From positions 143,429 to 190,851 of the forward strand of contig JH154256.1 in the NCBI GenBank assembly GCA_000226015.1: DNA of 47,423 nt, given 5' to 3'. Numbering within the stretch: position 1 is the stretch's first letter; the number at the start of each line of letters is the position of its first letter. Below the pieces are notes generated by a model. It was not told where the DNA came from, made no database searches, and saw only the letters and a list, made by a program, of their open reading frames with translations. The position numbers and the translations under genes were made by a program. Of this stretch, positions 41,101-47,423 are shown piece by piece. This DNA is from Mnemiopsis leidyi. Lineage: Eukaryota; Ctenophora; Tentaculata; Lobata; Bolinopsidae.

Positions 41101-44100
41101 TCATATTATATTTCTCATATTAGAATTTTAACCAAGAAGCCACATTTAGCGAGGGACAGGACTTTTGAGGCAAAGTAACACTAATTTTTCCGACTTTTAG
41201 TTTTAACAACCTAAATACCAGACTATTTTAGTAAGGGTGCTTATCCGTAATATGTACTTATGAAATGCCTTTACTTAAAAATCTACAGTTCTATGCGTTT
41301 AGTATAAATTTACCTTGTTTATTGTCTGTAAAGCCAGAAAAGACACGTGGTTTTCAGATTCTTTGTAATTTCACTTCTGAATGCTGGTCTTATCTTTCTT
41401 CTAGCTTAAGAATAAGGGGTCACTTATAGCTTCGGGACTATCAACATTGGATTCGCCGTCAAATTTAATGTCAAAATGTTGGTCTAACTTTTTTTCGCTC
41501 AAAGTTGAAAATTTCAATTTCGGGCCTTAAAAGGGGTCACTTAAGGGTTCACGTGATACTTTTTCAGCTCCAAAACTATCCAGTTCGGATTCCTCGTCAA
41601 ATTTGACGTCAATATACTGGTCTAACTTATTTTTAGCCCTAAGTTAACAATTTCCATTTTGGGGCCTTATAAGGGGTCACTTTAGGGGTCACGTAGTAAT
41701 TTTAGGATTCGAAACTATCAAATTCGGATTCCTCGTAAAATTTTACGTCAAAATGCTGGTATTAGTTTTATCCTAGCTCAAAGTTAAAAATTTTCATTTT
41801 AAGGACCTCAAATTTTACATCAAAATGCTGGTCTAAGTTTTCTCCTAGCTTTTAAACATTTTCATTTTCAGGGTCTTTAAGGCCTTTGAAGGCCTTTCAA
41901 AACCTTCAGATTAAATTTTCAACCCGGGCCAAAACTGGACGAGAAATCGATTGAGAATACTCTCGAAGTTCAACAATTTAAGGTCAAGTATATCTTCTGT
42001 CTTTTTTAGGGGTTGCCACCACCCTAATATATAGCCGAAACTTGATTCAAAATTTTGAAAAAATCTTTTAATTCAAATAACAAATTTGATTCAAATGCTT
42101 GCTTATTGCACCTCAAATCTTTGGAGCAACTTGATTTCTTAAATACTCTCAATAATGGCGCACAGCAGTGCACCATACAAAATCTGACCGATTATGATGT
42201 AATTACAAGAACTTTATGTAAGTGTACAGAACACATCTGGTCTCTAACTTCGCATTTCGTAACTATCCTTAATACAGCCTTGTAGAAACAGTGGCGCAGG
42301 TGCTGATCTCTATCGACACAGCTCAGTACGTTCGACATGATATAGGTTTCTGTAAGCCATCACACAAATATAATGATTCGTGCAGTGACTCTGACTCTTG
42401 TCCTGGTTGTTGCTACTTGGAAAGTTACGGGAGTGTGTTTCGGTTTTTAACGTGTGATGACTAGTCTAACTCTATATCCATACCATACGATCGATAGAAC
42501 TATAGAGGCCAAAAAATTTTCAGTAGCAGCTTGAGTCATATATAGCGATTTGACCTATATATATAGCGATATGACCTAAAAATACGTACAGAAATTGTGT
42601 AACATTTTGACGTGTGATCTTGAAAATAAATACCTGATTATTAGATTTATTTATATTATAGATTTACAATTCTGGGGCCTGCAAATTTCTTCAAATAAAG
42701 CTTTATTGCTAGATTATATAAATCCAAGGCACGTATCGTCAACAAGCACAGGATTTGAAATTTTGGGTCATTAAATTTGTCCAAATAGTTATCAGTATCA
42801 CCTTTTATTTGCTGTCTTATTTTACTTTCTTTCCTCCCTTAGTTGCCATAGTTGCAGTACTTTTTAAGTCATCATATTTTCAAACATGATTTGTTTTGTA
42901 TTAGCATTTGTTGCCATTTCTACTGTCAGTTTGCCGCAATGAATTGAGAAACTTTTAGATCTATCAAATACATATTGGGGAATCTGAAGTTAGCATAGTG
43001 ACATTATCAATATGCAATTTGAATGACATGCTGGTCGAAATTGAAGACTTAAGTGATTGTAGAGAGAGTATTAGCATTAAATCGGACCTTAACTGCAAGC
43101 TTTCGTATATAAGAGACCTTACTGCCAGAAATCCGTAGAAAGGCAAGGAAATATCCGACAGCTTTGACACATTAATGCTTGTTGAAGTTTATTAACCTTC
43201 GACACCAGAAAACCTCAATAAAGGCCAATTTTCATGTGCTCACTTGAATCTTAATGACTATATACTTAAATTTATCGGGAACTTCAAGTAACGGGTCACA
43301 AGTAACGGGACATCCTACATCTTCATTAGATATATTAAATAAACATTTTCTTGTTCATTCAGTCTGAATGACCTATATAAAACCTATATAAAACCTATAT
43401 AAAACAACTATACAGCACTCAAGAATTTCAATCTGTTGAAAATACGAATCGTTAGAATTCGCTGATTGAGGAATAGATAAACACGTTTTTTACATCTCAA
43501 TTGAATTCTAATTAATAAATTGTAGCTCTTCACATGAGGGAAACTAGATCTACAATTTCTAATTAGACAGAGACGGCGGAGGAGGACTGCCTATTTGTCG
43601 ATCTAAGGAACGATTATAGCAGTTAACCAATCAGCGTTAGATAGTAACCAATGAGAATGTAGCTTTCCTGTCATATAATCTAAAATAAACAAATTCGGAA
43701 ACTCATCAGCCAGTTAATATTACACGGTGGAGTTTCATCACAAAGATAACAAATAATACCAAATAATCTCTTGCACGGTTGCACGTGACCATTTCGCGGC
43801 TGAATCATTTAGTTGTTGTTTAAATTTGTATGTAAAATAACTAGTATATCTCACTTTGAGAGGCTATATGTGCATATTACACGGGATCTTGGAAGATCAC
43901 TGGCTATACCAGCCTGCTATAATGCTAGTAGCCGGCCCAGATAGCCATGACGTTACATGGAATTGAACCGTCTTATTAAAGCTGCTGCCTAATATACTTA
44001 ATATGCAGTGACTGTAATCACCTCATTAGTTCGACCGCAAACGAAAGTTCTCACTTTTGCCTTCATTCGAATCAGGCGCGAAGCCGTTCAAATCCTTGCA

Positions 44101-47100
44101 CTGAACATTTATCTTATTAGATTAGAATTAAGTAGACGTGAAGATGGAATTAATATAACACTCTTTCCCGCAGTAAGAAACCTAAGTAATAAAATGAGAT
44201 AAATTTAAGGGCACAAGATATTTAACGCTCCCGTTAGAATATTTTAGTCGATTTGGTTGGTTGAGTGTCATTGCTACAGTTGAACCATTTTAATCGAACT
44301 CAGTCACAGTTGGTCTAACAATTGATAACAGACATGCCTCTGGTTGGTTCTTAATTTAAAAAAACGGGGTTTGCTAAGTAATGTTGAGGTTGGATGAGCG
44401 AGCCATTTCAACATGAAATCCAGGAAAAATAATTTGATTACGCTTTGATAAGGACTGAACTCATATTATCGTTAAAATATCCAGTTGAGCTAACTTATTT
44501 GTTTCTATTCCAGTCGTCGTCAATGGAGCATCTGGCCGTGAAGGAGGTCGATGTGTGGAACGTTGTGAACGATGTGCTGGACGAGGAGAACTTTGGGAAG
44601 CCCTGGAACGGTTAGATCTACTTCTAGACTGACAAATGATTCCTGATCGTTTATTTCCATGTTTATAAGAATTAATTTAGGCTTGAAGTAATTGTGGATC
44701 GATTCATGCCTTGAAGTTAACCACTGACCAGTAACTTATTAGTGCTTATGGAGATCTTGAACTACAAAACTGTGCAACTGTAACAGAACTCAAACTTTTC
44801 TCCACAGAAAAGACCACCAAGGGCAAAGTCCTAAGAATACTGTGGCTGATTTTCAAGCTAATCGTGGTCCTTGCAAGTCTCTACTTTTTCATCTGCTCTC
44901 TATCGTTCCTCTCCAGTGCCTTCCAGCTACTAGGAGGAAAATCTGCTGGCGAGGTAATTACTTTTATTGGATAAAGTTATGTCCAAGTTTCTTGATGATA
45001 AGGTGCAGGGCGGGATTTTTGATTTATATATAGAGTTAGGCTATGGCAGACTGTTTCCACTTGAGAGTGAGTGCATACCGTATAAAGCTGATGGTAATCC
45101 GAAGAACCCCCTAGGTGTTTGCTAGGAGCAAGATCCTAAACAACCCTATCATCGGTCTTATGATTGGGGTTCTGGTAACCGTCTTGGTACAAAGTTCATC
45201 CACTTCTACTAGCATCATCGTTGCCATGGTGTCTGCTAACAGTAAGTATTTTTTAAATTCAAGACGATGTAGTAAATTTATCGTTCACCATTTGTTTACA
45301 TACTACTTTTGAATGAGGAATTGTTTCTTGAATCGCAGACACTTGCTTATAATCAAAGGAAAGCATATGAAATTATGATAATCATCAAATATATACTGCA
45401 GTTGCCAACTAAAGTACTAAAGTGTCGGCAATAAATAACCTTTTTCAGTCGTGCAGCTGAGACCGGCAATATCTATGGTGATGGGAGCCAACATTGGAAC
45501 TACTGTGACGAACACCATTGTCAGTCTTGGACAATCTATGGACAGAAAAATGTTTAGACGAGCCTTTGCTGGTGCAACCGGTATGAAAAGTTAAAATACA
45601 TCAAGTAACTTTTCAGCGAAAATTTGGAGTAACTCCAAATAGCGCAACTGATTATAGGTCTAAATGATTATCTCTGAGTCTGATCAACTGTAAATGATAT
45701 TCTTTTAACTTTTACTTCTAAATATTTCATTTTTTCTGTAAACGTATTAAATGTGTAGTGTTGAAATAGTTTTGAACTATTTCAACACTACCAAAAATCC
45801 ATCCCTCAGTACATGACTGCTTCAACTGGCTGTGTGTTGTGATTTTCTTGCCTCTGGAAGCTGCTTTCCACCCTCTGGAAAGAATCAGTGGTGCGCTGAC
45901 CAAAGGTAAGTGAAAAATATGAAAATCAGACAAAACTTTGTAGGTTGTTTCACTATGAATAGTCAAAGACTATAAATTAGAGTAGTTAAGTAAAAATATG
46001 GTTTTTTAGAGAGACCCCAGGGCAATGCACTCTCGGCTGATGTCAATGCGGCAGTAGTCCTAGAGTGTCACCCTGGGGAACCCCATCAATCCAGCTCTTT
46101 TCAATGCCAGGTATCAGCGATGATGACAAGGTGTCAAAACTTGATTTCCTTAAAGTCATAACTAACCCATTAACAAAGACAGTAATCTCCATAGAAAAAT
46201 CCACAATACAGAACATTGCAAAGGTAAGCAACCGGTAGACAGGCTCGTCTTTCCTAAAAGGAAAGCGAGTCTTTACTGGTAAGCAAGCATTAATAGTCCT
46301 CTAGCTAGGTTCACATGCTCGCTCCAGATTCTAAAGAATTATAAGCTCTTTTATTTTGCAGTCTCTGCAGTCGATTGCAGAATAATATGTCTGATGCATG
46401 CAGTAAATAGACCAAATTCCGTATTTCAAAGTTTGATTTATCATTCCGTTGCACGAATCTATTATCATGGCACAAGTCACATTTCGATGTATTCTGACGT
46501 CGAGCAATTTTTATGCAAATCGCTGCATGGAGAAGCAGAAAACGTAACTAGAGGACTATAATGCATAAGCATAAGAGGACTATAATGCATAAGACGCTAT
46601 CCTTATAATTCCATTCAAATTACGCGTGTAACTTAGTTAATTTCAGAGAGCGTTTTCTCTTCCCAAAAGTTTTACTGACACATACACGATTTCAGTACTG
46701 CACAGCCGGTGAACACTACAATGAATTCGAGTGTGGAATTGCTCGAAATTCCAGTATGATGAAGAAATGTAAGGATGAAGCCAAGTGTTTTCTCTTCGGT
46801 AAAGCAGGTAAGGTAATTTTGATGAAGACTTTTTAGGATTGGATAATTTTAAGCGTAGAAGTGAAAACTGGTGTTTTTCTCGAAAATTAAAGTACCTAAA
46901 CTAAACTAAAGCGACTGCTGCTGAAACTTTATCCGAACAACAGGTCTCAACGACACAACGACCGGTATAATTCTGCTGATCCTGAGTCTCCTTCTCCTGT
47001 GTGCCTGCCTGGCACTTCTGGTGAAGACCCTGCAATCCCTCCTCATGGGCAGGATGGCTCAGACTCTCAAAAAACATATCAACACCGACCTCCCTCATCC

Positions 47101-47118
47101 TTTCGGCTGGCTAACTGG
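38136..47118 (+). CDS. SLC34: SLC34-type sodium-dependent phosphate cotransporter, 5' part (partial, runs off window)
   Basis: Nine coding exons: 38136-38183, 44514-44610, 44808-44953, 45115-45241, 45449-45580, 45810-45905, 46111-46223, 46696-46807 and 46944-47118. All junctions are GT-AG with matching phases, giving 348 residues before the window ends. They encode a short cytoplasmic N-terminus; the first membrane segment ([33 protein letters not shown]); the first inverted-repeat half with the hallmark [16 protein letters not shown]; then [14 protein letters not shown] and [16 protein letters not shown]; a Cys-containing extracellular loop (exons 7-8); and the next membrane segment ending HPFGWLTG. 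The second QSSS repeat should follow outside the window. The protein imports phosphate with Na+ at the plasma membrane. The Asp in VHD matches electrogenic NaPi-IIa/IIb rather than electroneutral IIc, which has Gly. A 6.3-kb first intron is unusual beside the short later introns. Confidence 0.93.
40312..40354. promoter_or_regulatory. Paired CACGTG E-boxes in SLC34 intron 1
   Basis: GTCACGTGAT and GTCACGTGGT lie about 30 bases apart. GTCACGTG is the core bound by MiT/TFE and USF bHLH factors. Chance occurrence is possible; other CACGTG hexamers exist in the window. Confidence 0.25.
41416..41870. repeat. Degenerate 117-140 bp tandem repeat in SLC34 intron 1
   Basis: Three copies start with GGGGTCACTT (41416, 41533 and 41673) and contain CGGATTCCTCGTCAAATTT-like and CAAAATGCTGGTCTAACTTT-like blocks; a shortened fourth follows at about 41803. 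The copies are diverged, so the array is old. Confidence 0.75.
45755..45791 (+). repeat. Perfect 17-bp hairpin next to the exon 6 acceptor of SLC34
   Basis: The arms 45755-45771 and 45775-45791 (GTAGTGTTGAAATAGTT and its complement) enclose a three-base loop. The hairpin ends 18 bases before exon 6 (45810), within the polypyrimidine and branch-point zone. It could be a MITE remnant or could affect recognition of the acceptor. Confidence 0.8.
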
Positions 47119-47423
47119 GTAAATGAGTTCGCTTAGTCATCCTTTTAGCTAGTTTTAGGATTTAATCAATGCAGTCGTTCAACAAGCTTAAATAACCTTA
47201 AATGACCCAAGATTTGTCTTCTTAATTCCTGATTTATGTTTAGAATAGCCAAACTTCAAGTTTTCGGTCGAGAACCTAATAAAATTGGGTTGAACTTCAT
47301 TCTTAGGGGTCGTTCACATATGACGTCAGCAAATTTTCGGTAATTTTTACCCCCCTCCCCCCCTTCCGTCATCATTCATCATCATGACAAAACCCCCCTA
47401 AATGTCAGAGGTAAATTAACATA
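47119..47423 (+). other. SLC34 intron, with repeat-like sequence at the window end
   Basis: The sequence starts at the donor after exon 9 (GG|GTAAAT). From about 47305 it turns into a low-complexity, repeat-like stretch: GGGGTCGTTCACATATGACGTCA, then C-rich runs and a (ATC)n stretch. Such GTCGTTCA...GACGTCA stretches recall dispersed invertebrate repeats; this is a weak call. Confidence 0.35.

Larger units (their letters stand above)
38184..44513 (+). other. SLC34: Long first intron of SLC34
   Basis: 6.3 kb with no supported gene. It contains the degenerate tandem repeat at 41416-41870, small direct repeats (TATATAGCGAT...GACCTA near 42540-42580; AAACCTATAT four times near 43380-43410) and two closely spaced CACGTG boxes at 40314-40351. 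Being a first intron it may hold enhancers. Confidence 0.55.

Noticed and set aside
46010-46110. Upstream acceptor for SLC34 exon 7
   Set aside because: It gives an open stretch, but in the wrong phase for the conserved residues of exon 7.

Overview
The window is nuclear DNA from an invertebrate animal. It contains spliced genes with GT-AG introns, one likely minor-spliceosome (U12-type) intron, a FUS/EWS/TAF15-like gene, a Tudor-domain gene of the germline STK31 type, an SLC34 sodium-phosphate cotransporter, and many minisatellites, SINE-like and foldback repeats. The phylum cannot be fixed from the sequence alone. All recognisable genes lie on the + strand.

Layout. (1) 641-3856: RPF1, a Brix-family ribosome-biogenesis factor in seven exons that rebuild in frame to about 315 residues; its fourth intron has U12-type signals. 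(2) 5345-17549: seven consecutive single-exon coding regions, all built on RanBP2-type zinc fingers (W-x-C-x2-4-C...N...C-x2-C). The first is a FET-family protein (low-complexity N-terminus, RRM, RGG, two fingers). Then come a ten-finger protein, three small three-finger RS/RGG proteins, a seven-finger protein and a large protein with about twelve Cys-x2-Cys pair modules. (3) 18537-19109: an unrecognised 190-residue nuclear-looking protein. (4) 19660-24876: a ten-exon gene whose exons join in frame to 980 residues: Asn/Gln/Tyr-rich N-terminus, Tudor domain, then an STK31-like helical region that stops where the STK31 kinase-like domain would begin. Three of its introns carry different minisatellites. 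(5) 25.9-28.1 kb: a CpG-rich foldback repeat complex. (6) 29.7-30.9 kb: a possible short coding exon whose splice donor has been amplified into a 44-bp minisatellite, split by a tRNA-derived SINE. (7) 30.9-38.1 kb: gene-poor, with a pyrimidine-rich minisatellite and a palindromic MITE. (8) 38136-47118: the 5' nine coding exons of SLC34, running off the right edge.

The strongest candidate for something undescribed is the RanBP2 zinc-finger cluster. A FET-like gene sits at its head and the paralogs look derived from it: CDSs are uninterrupted, a splice-acceptor-like sequence lies just before each start codon, and four genes end within four or five residues of the last zinc ligand. Known RanBP2-type fingers of the ZRANB2/FUS class bind single-stranded GGU RNA, so the cluster may encode a family of multivalent GGU readers; a GGU-rich tract directly upstream of one member hints at autoregulation. 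That functional reading is inference. A second theme is minisatellites that copy splice sites: five identical 3' splice sites in the Tudor gene, and about nineteen copies of a 5' splice site near 30 kb.
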